Shown here: piece by piece, positions 1-7,329 of the stretch
Numbering within the stretch: position 1 is the first letter of the stretch
Layout of the letters: every line of letters begins with the position of its first letter
NCBI GenBank assembly: GCA_026770615.1
Contig: MU631487.1
Coordinates: forward strand, 190,225-207,725
Reading direction: 5' to 3'
DNA: 17,501 bases
From: Pavlovales sp. CCMP2436
Taxonomy: Eukaryota; Haptophyta; Pavlovophyceae; Pavlovales
The notes under the pieces: generated by a model
The model's input: the letters and a program-made list of their open reading frames with translations, nothing else
Database searches by the model: none
Told to the model about the DNA's origin: nothing
Program-made: the position numbers and the translations under genes

Positions 1-2
1 CG

Positions 3-865
3 GACAAGAATCTCAAGAAGGCACTCCATCAGAGCTGCGCCAAGGGGCTGCACATCGACAAGCTCTGGCGCAGAGCCGAGGGCTGCACCGTACTTCATGA
101 GCTCGCGGCCACCTTGATTACACCATCTGCCAACGTGCACTGCAAGCCATTGACAGCACTACCACAATTGGGTTCAATCAAGACGTCCGTGCGCAGCCTC
201 AGCATCTCCACCTAAATGACGTGGACCCTCTCCCCAACTACCGCGCCACCGGTTGGAAAGGGCTCAGCGGCGGCAGCTGCTCGACCCCTGCCCAGGCCAG
301 CCGGCCCTCGCTCTTCGAGCTCCACGCCACCAAATACGCCTCCAAAGTCCGAGCCAACTCAAACGCTGATTTCGATCGCACTGGGGTCGATGCATTTGCG
401 CACATACTCCCACCTGCCCGCCAAACCTCCCTCATCAATGCCGCCAACGTCGAGGCCGAAGCTATCGCTGCAACATTGCTCTCAACAGCCGACGCAGACG
501 CCCGGAGAGACCACCTAGCCGGCTTCCCGCCGCCGCTGCAGCCACCACCACATCCGCCACCGCCACCGCCACCACCAACCCCACTCCCCCCCCAGCCACA
601 GCGGACGATGCGTGCACGGACACAGCAGCAGCGGCCGACGCCGGGCCCTCCGCCTCAGCAGCAGCTACCGCCAACACAACCGCCACCACAACCTCCGTCG
701 CCGCCGCCACCACCACAACCACCGCCTCCACCGCCGCCACCTCAGGCATCGCCACAGCCACCAACACCGCCGCCTGGCAGTGCTCGGGGCAGATGCCACA
801 GCCACGGCCGTGGTAGGGTTAGGACGGGTCGTGGGGGGGGGTGGAGGTGGGAGCACGCCACCTGA
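3..865 (+). pseudogene. Retrotransposon N-terminal region, frameshifted
   Basis: The first ~115 bases read without a stop in frame 3, starting DKNLKKALHQSCAKGLHIDK. Coding character then moves to frame 2, where a continuous reading runs from about 119 to 865 through TTIGFNQDVRAQPQHLHLND. It passes into a very proline-rich stretch (about residues 105-190 of the frame-2 segment) made of CCACCG-like triplets. The shift near 115-120 looks like an indel. The frame-3 reading stops at 213-215, which fits a shift and not a true gene end. No catalytic domain is recognisable here. Its assignment to the retroelement rests on position and on continuity with the RT downstream. The frame-2 reading ends at 865, while the next family-like segment is in frame 3, so a second shift lies in or just after the low-complexity linker. 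Confidence 0.5.
535..780 (+). repeat. Low-complexity CCACCG/CCGCCA triplet tract
   Basis: About 245 bases dominated by C-rich triplets encode poly-proline in frame 2 and His/Arg-rich runs in frame 3. The long open frames on both strands here are composition artefacts. The tract is a likely site for replication-slippage indels, which fits the change of coding frame across it. Confidence 0.8.
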
Positions 866-944
866 CGGGCGCGGACTGCCACCACCACCCCTACGTCGCC
901 AACGGCAGGCGCCACAGTTAAGCGAGGAAGTCGAGCGCCCAAGC

Positions 945-2097
945 ATGCCCTTGCCCACAAGATCGACCGCAGACCCGGCCGCACGCAACTTCTCTGCCCT
1001 TGACCATCTCACAATTGCTGAGGCTGCTGGGCACGCTGGGAACACGCCTCGGCAACTCGACTCCATACCCCGGGACTTCCATGAGTTATGGGCCGCTGCC
1101 AATGTCCGTGTCATCAGAGCCCTCCGCCACTCTGGTCCGGACAATGAGATTGAGGAAGTGCGAGCGCTAAAGATGCTGTTGGTCCTGCCCTCGATCTTAC
1201 TCCGCAAACAGCCCGCTGCCCGCGGGGGGCAACAGGGACGCCTCACGACTGCCAGGCTGCTTGCCTCTCGGTTCGATCGGTGGGAGCGAGGAGACTTCGG
1301 CAGCCTCGTGGCTGAGTGGTCCAGCGACTACGCGAAGGAGTCGTAGTAGCGCCACACCCGGCGATCCCGCCCTGCCGACCCTGTGCGAGATATCAAGGCA
1401 GCCGTCGCCCTCCTCTCCAAAGACAAGCTCTCCGACGCTGCAAAGCTGCTCGAGAGCAATGGCCTCGCCGACATCTCGGACACAGTTGTGCTGCAGCAGA
1501 TGCTCACCAAGCACCCGCGCAGGAGGACGGCCATGCCGCCAGTCATCCCAGGCCTCGACGCCGCTGACCGGCTCGTGGTCGACATCTCGGAGATGCAGGA
1601 GTCCTATCGCGGGCTCAAGACCGACAAGGCCCAGGGCGCGTCGCCATGGAAGTATGAGTACCTCATACCGCTTGCCCCGACCGTACCCTTTGTTGGAGAT
1701 GCCGCACGCCAAGTACTCGAGTCACACGCCTGGCTGGCATCATCCTTCGCAAACGGCGACCTGCCTCCCTGGTTCTACTTTGTGTTCTGCGCTGCACGGT
1801 GTGTGCCACTCCGCAAGTGCGCGGCCCAGGTCGGCGTCGCGGAGGCTGCGCGGCCAATCAGCATCTCCTGTGTGCCGAGACGGGGGCTCACCAAAGGGGT
1901 CTTCCTCAACAAGGGTCTTCGCGGTGAGATCGAGGAATACCTCTTCCCGCAGCAGCTGGGAGTCCTCGTCTCGGCAGGCGGCATCAAGCTCATCTTTGGG
2001 GTACGTGAGCTGCTTGAAAACCCACACTTTTGCATCGCAGGCTCCGACATCTACAACGCCTTCAATGAGGGAGACCGCGCGGAGATGGTAGCACGCA
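945..2097 (+). pseudogene. Retrotransposon reverse transcriptase, N-terminal half (fingers and motif A)
   Basis: Frame 3 reads MPLPTRST at 945 and then a helical pre-RT region containing ALKMLLVLPSILLR and RFDRWERGDFGSL, the usual lead-in of this RT class. Two adjacent stops, TAG TAG at 1344-1349, interrupt it. The same frame resumes with RDIKAAVALLSKDKLSDAAK, LTKHPRR, then RPISIS, a KGVFLNKGLRGEIEEYLFPQ block (RT motif 2 region) with QLGV, and motif A SDIYNAFNEGDRAEM. The catalytic aspartate of motif A is codon 2046-2048. Coding sense then moves to frame 1 at about 2093-2098, where the text continues as LFYATLAPKYPIF. Motif identities come from general knowledge of non-LTR RTs. The breaks are read directly from the sequence, although a sequencing error could produce any single indel. 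Confidence 0.75.
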
Positions 2098-2850
2098 CAC
2101 CTCTTCTACGCCACGCTCGCTCCCAAGTACCCGATCTTCGTCACTGGCAAGGGCGGTGGCCTGAAGCCCATGGGCAGAGACGGCGAGACCGGTGCCGCTC
2201 AAGGGTCAGTAGAGGCTAGAGTCGCCTTTGCCATCTCCATCCACCCCGAGTTAAAGGTGCTCGACGCCGAGCTGCGGCCATACGGTGAGGGCGCTCAGGC
2301 TGGCCACGACGACGTGCGCGCGTGCGGTCCGCCCTGGATCGTCTTCGCGGTGATGCAGCGCTTCCACGACGCGCTCTTCTTACGGCTCGGCCTTGTCGTG
2401 CAGCCGTCCAAGTGTGAATGCTGAATCGACGAGGCCCACATCGCCTCCCTCGATGCCCACCGTGGCTTGGTGACACGCAGCCACCTACTCGACGGCGCCC
2501 TGACCCCGCACTACGGCGTCATGTGCTACGGCGTCCCAATCGGCTCGGAGGAGTACGTTAAGCTTGCCCTCGCTGACAAGTGTGACGAGATTGCCAGCAT
2601 ATCAAACAAGCTCATCGCAACGCTCAGCTCGTCACACAAGCAACAGCTCTGGCTGCTAACGCTCTTCTCCACCGCACGCAAATTTGAGAACTTTGCCCGC
2701 CACTGCTACCCGGACCAGGCGCGCGACGCGTGCACACGCTTCGACGCGATCATCCACACGCAGGCGACACACGCGCTGGGAGTCGCGCTCGACGACGACC
2801 AGCTTGCCACTGCCCGCCTCGCACTTCCCCGCCGCTACCGGGGCGCCTGA
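2098..2850 (+). pseudogene. Retrotransposon reverse transcriptase, C-terminal half (motifs B-E and thumb)
   Basis: Frame 1 begins LFYATLAPKYPIFVTGKGGG and has the motif B region as GAAQGSVEARVAFAISIHPE; the QG pair and the SIHP ending resemble the usual QGDP...IHP block, but the DP is lost. Motif C reads AGHDDVRACGPPW, so the paired aspartates (codons 2308-2313) remain, with histidine in place of the common tyrosine, alanine or methionine. LGLVVQPSKCEC follows (motif D/E region) and runs into TGA at 2422-2424. The frame continues with LTPHYGVMCYGVPIGSEEYV, typical of the connection after motif E, and then LALPRRYRGA, ending at TGA 2848-2850. That is exactly where the family has a glycine/leucine-rich turn, so the second TGA is probably a mutation and not a natural end. 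Confidence 0.75.
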
Positions 2851-2859
2851 CTTCGACGC

Positions 2860-4371
2860 ATGGTCAACATCGCGCCTGCCGCTTTCTGTGGCGCCATGAC
2901 CCAGGCAGTGCCCAACTTCCTTGACATCGTGGACGAGCCGACCGGCACCATCACGCAGCGCGGCATGCTCGAGCTGCCGCAAGTCGCGCTCGTAGTAGGA
3001 CGGAACTCCTTCCTGGACATGCACGCGCATGGCTGGCGGTCATACCTGCACTTGCCGCGACCAGGCCTCCCTAGACCGCTACCGCCACCACGGCAGGGAC
3101 AGGCGTTCCTCCGCTGCTGGCTCGAGATGCAACAGGAGGCTGGCGTCGGTGCTGGAGCGATGATCAAGGCAGACCTGCCAACCCGTGTGCTACACCTCCC
3201 CCCAGAGAAGGCCTGGCCGATGGTGCGCAGGGATCTCACAGGCAAGCCAAGCCTCAACATGCAGAAGGACCTCACCGAGGACCGCGAGGCTCACCGGTTT
3301 GACGCGCTCAAGATGCGGATCAACGCGCTCCCGCGGGGCGATCGCGTCGTGCACTTGGTTAGGAGCATCGACCGCAACAGCTCTGCCTGGGTGGCCGCGC
3401 TTCCGATTGGCTACGGCGCCTGCACCAACGGCGAGTGGATGGAGATCACAGCACGCTTCTTCGGCGTCCCGAGTCCCATCTGCGTCGGCCTAGCCGCGCA
3501 CGGCGCGCGGTTGTTCAACCGCGACATCGACGTGCACGGAGATAACATTGTCGCGGCCACCGGGCAGAGCGTCACCGGCGACCACATCTCCAAGCTCAGG
3601 CACGATCCGCTCCTTGCCCTCCTGGCTGAGGTTGCGAGAAGAATGGGTGCGCACGCGCGCACCAAGGCGGGAGACATCTTCGCCTCGGTACTCGCCTCCA
3701 ACCAGGCCGCGTACCGGCTCTTCTCCGGTGGGGTAGGCCGGCGACCCGGGCCGAAGGTCGACCTCTACGCCGAGTACGACCACAAGGGTGGGCGGGCGGT
3801 CCCGCGACTGCTTGAACTCAAGACCATGGCGTTCTGCAGGACTCGGTACAGAGACACCGACGGCAACTACCCTGGGCGTGCTGTGGGCAGGCGAGCTGAC
3901 TCGCTTCTGGTAGAAGGCATGGCGGAGCTCATCAAGATAGATCGCGACTTCTTGATCCCCGGACAGACTGGCCCGATGCAAGCCCGCGCACAGACCTTCT
4001 GCACTGCAGGCGGCCCCGCGTTCGCCGCCCTCGTGACTGGAGCCTTCGGCGAGTGGTCTGACGACCTGGAATCCTTCGTCGGGGACCTCGCCAGCATGGG
4101 CGCAAAAGCGCTCCAAGCTCGCATGGGGGCCCCCTCAGCTGCGCAAGCGCGCAGCACTCTCCTGTGGAAGATGATACAGGAGATCGGCATGTGCGCACTT
4201 CGAGAGCACGCCAAGGTCATCATTGCGCGCGCGCGATTGGAGCGCACCGGCACCGGCACCGGCAACGGCGGCGGGACACGCACTGACAGCAACGACGACG
4301 GCAACCCCGACGAGTGGGCTGAGGGCGCGTACCACCTCCGCAGGGAGATACGGTTTGGGATCGGCGCCTAA
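2860..4371 (+). CDS. Retrotransposon C-terminal region with candidate PD-(D/E)XK endonuclease site (open frame, part of broken element)
   Basis: This is an uninterrupted 503-residue frame, collinear with the RT frame upstream but cut off from it by TGA at 2848-2850. Its first residues, MVNIAPAAFCGAMTQAVPNF, match the post-RT segment where such elements read AAF. About residue 175 has SSAWVAALPIGYG, and FFGVPSPICVGL follows near residue 202. RHDPLLALL lies near residue 250 in the place of the family RH motif. The Cys/His pairs that usually precede it look eroded. Residues 297-321 hold GPKVDLYAEYD and LLELKTMAF. D301, E319 and K321 have the D...ExK spacing of restriction-like endonucleases, so I infer the nicking domain. 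The final ~40 residues are Gly/Thr/Asp-rich. The ATG at 2860 is internal to the ancestral protein, so separate translation is unlikely. Confidence 0.65.
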   Translation: MVNIAPAAFCGAMTQAVPNFLDIVDEPTGTITQRGMLELPQVALVVGRNSFLDMHAHGWRSYLHLPRPGLPRPLPPPRQGQAFLRCWLEMQQEAGVGAGAMIKADLPTRVLHLPPEKAWPMVRRDLTGKPSLNMQKDLTEDREAHRFDALKMRINALPRGDRVVHLVRSIDRNSSAWVAALPIGYGACTNGEWMEITARFFGVPSPICVGLAAHGARLFNRDIDVHGDNIVAATGQSVTGDHISKLRHDPLLALLAEVARRMGAHARTKAGDIFASVLASNQAAYRLFSGGVGRRPGPKVDLYAEYDHKGGRAVPRLLELKTMAFCRTRYRDTDGNYPGRAVGRRADSLLVEGMAELIKIDRDFLIPGQTGPMQARAQTFCTAGGPAFAALVTGAFGEWSDDLESFVGDLASMGAKALQARMGAPSAAQARSTLLWKMIQEIGMCALREHAKVIIARARLERTGTGTGNGGGTRTDSNDDGNPDEWAEGAYHLRREIRFGIGA

Positions 4372-4373
4372 GT

Positions 4374-4411
4374 ATGCCGCCTGGATGACTACATGCCGCC
4401 TGGGTGACTGA
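4374..4411 (+). repeat. Two 19 bp tandem copies just after the retroelement stop
   Basis: Copies at 4374-4392 and 4393-4411 both begin ATGCCGCCTGG and share TGACT; they differ at three positions. The pair starts three bases after the TAA that ends the endonuclease-like frame, so it may mark the 3' untranslated region of the element. Confidence 0.75.
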
Positions 4412-4858
4412 ATGTCGTCGCGCCTACACGCTCGGAGTCGACCACTTCTGATACAGAATGACTGCAACCCACTGCCTGCTGCCCTTTTCTATGGTAAGTA
4501 AGTCGTAGTTTAAACAATGTGACCGCGTGCCTCCCCCAGAGCGACGGGCGCGCTGCGCTCTGACCTCTGTGGAGAAGTTGCATTCCGCCAGATCGCCCAG
4601 AGCGATGTTCCAGGCGAAGTAGCAGACGAAGACGATCATAAGGCTTCAGCGGCACCACTTGCGCGACTTCCCTGGACCTCGATGTCAACACACTGCATGG
4701 AGGCTTCGAGATCCACGCTCGTCTTCCGCTCGCAGCCGCAGCTGTAGCCGCATTTTTACGGAACAGCGAGATGGGGGGGTAAGGAGGCGCCACTTCCACT
4801 CCACATCGACGGCCCGATCCGCCGTCGACTGATTCCACGCTGACCAATCTGGTGCTGG

Positions 4859-4983
4859 GCCGTGCAGAGCAGATCGACATGCAGAACAGCGCGGACTTAG
4901 TCAACCTGCGCTGACGGCGAAACGCCGTGCAGAGCAGATCGCCATGCAAAGCAGCTCGGACTTACTCAATCCGCGCTGACGGC
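4859..4983 (+). repeat. Direct duplication, 60 bp unit, period 65 bp
   Basis: Copy 1 is 4859-4918 and copy 2 is 4924-4983. Both start GCCGTGCAGAGCAGATCG and end GCGCTGACGGC. I count seven differences in 60 positions by eye, so the duplication is not recent. It accounts for the repeated peptide pieces in overlapping minus-strand open frames. Confidence 0.85.
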
Positions 4984-5744
4984 CGACACAGCAGCACCAC
5001 TCGCTCGCGCAGCAGACGGAGCCGCACGTGCTTTCCGGCCACATGGTGAACCCAAGTTCCAGACGCCAAGGCGAATGCAGCACCACCGCCAAAGCAACGA
5101 CGCCGGACGTTCTTCCCGGATCCCGGACCATCCAGTGCTGATATCTAACAGCCCTCGACCCGACGACCTTCCATATCGCAACTGGCATCTGCGTGCGTGC
5201 TTCGGTAATGCAATTGGGCTATCCGATGACTTACACTGTCATGCGGCGATGTGGATCGCGTCGTTGCGTGTTGCGAGACACCGCAGTGGAACCTATTATC
5301 AAACCAGAAATGAAATCGCCTGCTTCGGAGCTCTGTCGGCGCTTTGGTATCACAGCAAGGTGACGCCGAAACTCAACAGAGTGACGCTCAGACGCTGACA
5401 CCCGGGGCCTTGCGTCGACGCAGAAACTGCGCCTCAGGCCGGGTAGAAGTGGCATCATAACATAACATAACACCAATTCAGTCAATTTTTTTGCATGTCA
5501 TAGATCTAGGTCCGCCCGGAGGCGATTTTCATTGCCAGGGAGCGATTAAATCGTTCTTACTTTTAGCTGTTTGTCCCGTGCTGCAACCCCTGTGCGCGCT
5601 CAGACTGGAGGCTACGGCCCGGAGCTACAGTGTACACCTATGCATACGCCCTCGCCCAAACTAAACGATACAGTTGGCTTAAATAGGCAGTAATTCCTTA
5701 CTGGACCCGCCGGCTTGCGATCGGCTTCATTCAGTCGGAGGCTC

Positions 5745-6488
5745 TCACCACCGCTTGCAGTTCGGCTTATGCGCCGGCCACATGCGCCGCGTGCAGTCGC
5801 CGTCGCAGAACGCGGCCACGCGGCACCGGCTGCACAGCCTCAGCTCGTGCGTCACGCCGCAGCCCAGGCAGCAGGCAGACACCAACTCGCGCCGGCTCGA
5901 GATTGAGACGAGATTCTCGACCGCCTCCGCGTGCCCCAACCTGGCGGCGAGGGCCAGGTCGCTCACGGCCAGCTGGAGGGTGAAGGACTCGGGCGCTCTC
6001 CGCTTGCCGACCACATCGAGGTGTTGCACGCCGTCAGCGAACAATGCATCGGCACCGCCGAGCTTGGACGCGGCGGCATAGCTCGCGGCCTTCTCCGCCT
6101 CGCTCTGCGCCACGCCCCTGCCCTTCTCCAGGCACACGCCCAGCCTCGCCATCGCACTTGTGACGCGCTGCGCCGCGGCAGCACGGTACAGGCGCACGGC
6201 CTCGCCCAAATCGCGCTTCATGCCATGGCCGTGCTCGCACAAGAAGCCGAGCCAATATTGCGACATGGCCTCGCCCTGGTCGGCGGCGAGGCGGAAGTAG
6301 CGCGCTGCATCGGCGACGTCGTGCGCCACGCCGATCCCGAGCATGCAGCAGTAGCCGAGCGAGTACTGCGCGGTTGCCCAATCATGCTCGGCCGCCTGCC
6401 TGAACAGCTTCGCCGCCTTGGACTGGTCAGGCGCTATGCCCATGCCCCTCGCGTAGCAGATGCCTAGAGTGTGCTGCGCGGCTGCCAA
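5745..6488 (-). CDS. SEL1-repeat protein with C-terminal MYND zinc finger (intact C-terminal open frame)
   Basis: The 247-residue frame contains four clear SEL1 repeats of 36 residues. They open with AAAQHTLGICYARGMG, TAQYSLGYCCMLGIGV, MSQYWLGFLCEHGHGM and SAMARLGVCLEKGRGV, and a weaker helical repeat follows. SEL1 repeats are alpha-helical protein-interaction units related to TPRs. The last ~40 residues form a MYND finger: CLGC, LCSRC, FCDGDC and HKPNC supply seven cysteines and one histidine, the full set for two zinc ions. The frame ends at TGA 5745-5747. No enzyme domain is seen, so an adaptor or scaffold role is inferred. Repeats continue upstream in the same frame beyond a TAG at 6504-6506. 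The residue-1 Met sits inside repeat 4, so it is probably not the native start. Confidence 0.75.
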   Translation of the reverse strand: MAAAQHTLGICYARGMGIAPDQSKAAKLFRQAAEHDWATAQYSLGYCCMLGIGVAHDVADAARYFRLAADQGEAMSQYWLGFLCEHGHGMKRDLGEAVRLYRAAAAQRVTSAMARLGVCLEKGRGVAQSEAEKAASYAAASKLGGADALFADGVQHLDVVGKRRAPESFTLQLAVSDLALAARLGHAEAVENLVSISSRRELVSACCLGCGVTHELRLCSRCRVAAFCDGDCTRRMWPAHKPNCKRW

Positions 6489-6503
6489 GCCCTGCTCGGC
6501 CGC

Positions 6504-6857
6504 CTACCTGAAGAGCTTCGCCGCCTCCTCCTCGTCCTGCACCACGCCGGCGCCGTTCGCGAAGCAAAAGCCCAAGCTGTACTGTGCAAATGCGAGGCCC
6601 TCCTTGGCCGCCTTCCTGTAGAGCCACGCCGTCTTCTGTTCGTCGTGCATCGTCCCGTTGCCCGTCATGTAGCACCTGCCTAAGTTGCACTCCGCGGCTG
6701 CCAAGCCCTGCTCGGTCGCCCGCGTATAGAGCTGCAGCGCCCCAGCCTGGTCCTGCACCACGCCGATGCCCTGCTCGTAGCGGAGGCCGAGAATGTTCAG
6801 CGCGAGAGCGTCGCCGTGCGCTGCACGCTCGATGAGTAGTTCGAGCCCCTCCTCCGC
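6504..6857 (-). pseudogene. Upstream SEL1 repeats of the same gene, separated by in-frame TAG
   Basis: Read on the minus strand from 6857, the frame gives AEEGLELLIERAAHGDALAL and then three SEL1 repeats: NILGLRYEQGIGVVQDQ, CNLGRCYMTGNGTMHDEQ and YSLGFCFANGAGVVQDEE. Repeat 3 ends KLFR-TAG-AAEQG, whereas repeat 4 has KLFRQAAEHD at the same place. The TAG at 6504-6506 thus sits exactly where CAG (Gln) is expected and looks like one C-to-T change. A second TAG occupies 6858-6860, immediately before AEEG. There the context CTGCTTAG on the minus strand could instead be a 3' splice site with the coding exon beginning at 6857. No ATG lies between 6857 and 6762. Either an upstream exon supplies the start, or the gene is dead. 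I favour decay or a null allele. Confidence 0.6.
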
Positions 6858-6860
6858 CTA

Positions 6861-7158
6861 AGCAGCCGCACCCGCCATCTGCGCCGCCTCTCGCCCCGAG
6901 CCGACGGAAGCGGGGAGTCGGTACTCAAAGTGTCCAGGGCGGGGGGCGGATTCAGACCCTCTCGCCTCCCTCCCTCCTCGAGTCGACGGCTGCGCTGGTC
7001 CCGGTCCCAAGAGGGCAGACGGGGAGCGATGCGTGCACCCTCTCTCCGTTCCGAGGCTTGAGCTAGTTCGGAGGCTTGGCAATCCCGCGTGCCTCTCGCC
7101 TCCCTTCTCCTGCCCTTTTTGCAACGATGGCCTTCTTCGTGGCTTCCATCTGAAGGGC
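6861..7158. other. GC-rich region upstream of SEL1/MYND gene, no gene assigned
   Basis: A minus-strand open frame runs through here in phase with the SEL1 gene, but its Arg/Ser/Gly/Pro-rich translation resembles no domain and partly covers a dispersed repeat. The interval could be 5' untranslated region, intron or promoter. No TATA-like element stands out. Confidence 0.35.
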
Positions 7159-7329
7159 GCCGCGCAAGTGCTCGGCGGGCCCGAACCCAGCCTCGCCCGG
7201 ACGATCTGAGGTGCTCTACCCCCATCTACCTCTCGATGCGCATCTGCTCTGCGAAGCGCGCTGACCCGCCTCGCCGCCGCCCGTCTGCCCACCCCGTGCT
7301 TGTAGGAGGGGCTCGCGCGCATATGGCGT
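7159..7329 (-). repeat. Dispersed ~170 bp repeat, copy B (inverted relative to 12404-12571)
   Basis: The reverse complement of this segment matches 12404-12571 almost throughout. Shared blocks include GCGCGCGAG, GGGCAGACGGGCGGCGGCG, GGTCAGCGCGCTTCGCAG and CAGATGCGCATCGAGAGG. The copies differ by an indel of about five bases in the GGCGGCG tract and scattered substitutions. The similarity stops abruptly near GCGCGGC at one end. No coding or RNA identity is apparent. Confidence 0.85.

Larger units (their letters stand above)
1..4371 (+). mobile_element. Degenerate non-LTR (LINE-like) retrotransposon, truncated by left window edge
   Basis: A single retroelement can be followed across several plus-strand frames. 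In order it shows an N-terminal region with a proline/histidine-rich linker (to about 865), a pre-RT helical region (about 945-1343), RT fingers and palm (about 1500-2424), a thumb/connection region (2425-2850) and a C-terminal endonuclease-like region (2860-4371). The RT carries RPIS, PQQLGV, SDIYNAFN and HDD blocks, the order seen in non-LTR reverse transcriptases of algae and oomycetes. Breaks seen: a frame change near 115-120, another within 865-945, TAG TAG at 1344-1349, a frame change near 2093-2098, TGA at 2422-2424 and TGA at 2848-2850. I see no LTR. The copy is therefore dead as an autonomous element. The 5' end lies outside the window; the 3' end is uncertain, because no poly-A tail or target duplication is visible after 4371. 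Confidence 0.8.
4372..5744. other. Apparently non-coding interval between retroelement and SEL1/MYND gene
   Basis: Open frames here are short or lack protein-like composition. The longest is 186 codons on the minus strand at 4389-4949; it is Arg/Ser-rich and spans two tandem duplications. GC content falls toward 5450-5700, where CATAA units repeat three times near 5456-5470. I see no tRNA, splice-consistent exon or convincing promoter. It may be the 3' untranslated region of the retroelement followed by spacer. Confidence 0.5.

Noticed and set aside
462..767. Minus-strand Val/Ala-rich open frames across the proline-coding tract
   Set aside because: They are the complement of CCACCG triplets in the retroelement and have only composition bias, with no domain or start context.
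665..1246. Minus-strand 193-codon open frame
   Set aside because: It is antisense to the retroelement coding frame and its N-terminal part is Arg/Trp-rich low complexity, so it is a shadow of the plus-strand protein.
4389..4949. Minus-strand 186-codon open frame after the retroelement
   Set aside because: Its Arg/Ser-rich translation has no domain pattern and runs across the 60 bp tandem duplication and the 19 bp repeats.
5931..6467. Plus-strand 178-codon open frame over the SEL1 repeats
   Set aside because: It is antisense to the SEL1/MYND gene, and its periodicity simply mirrors the repeats of the true coding strand.
6504..6506. TAG reassigned to glutamine in the genetic code
   Set aside because: TAG sits at a conserved Gln here, but other TAGs (1344-1349, 6858-6860) do not fall at obvious Gln positions and the other intact frames use TAA or TGA too sparsely to judge. 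A point mutation is simpler.
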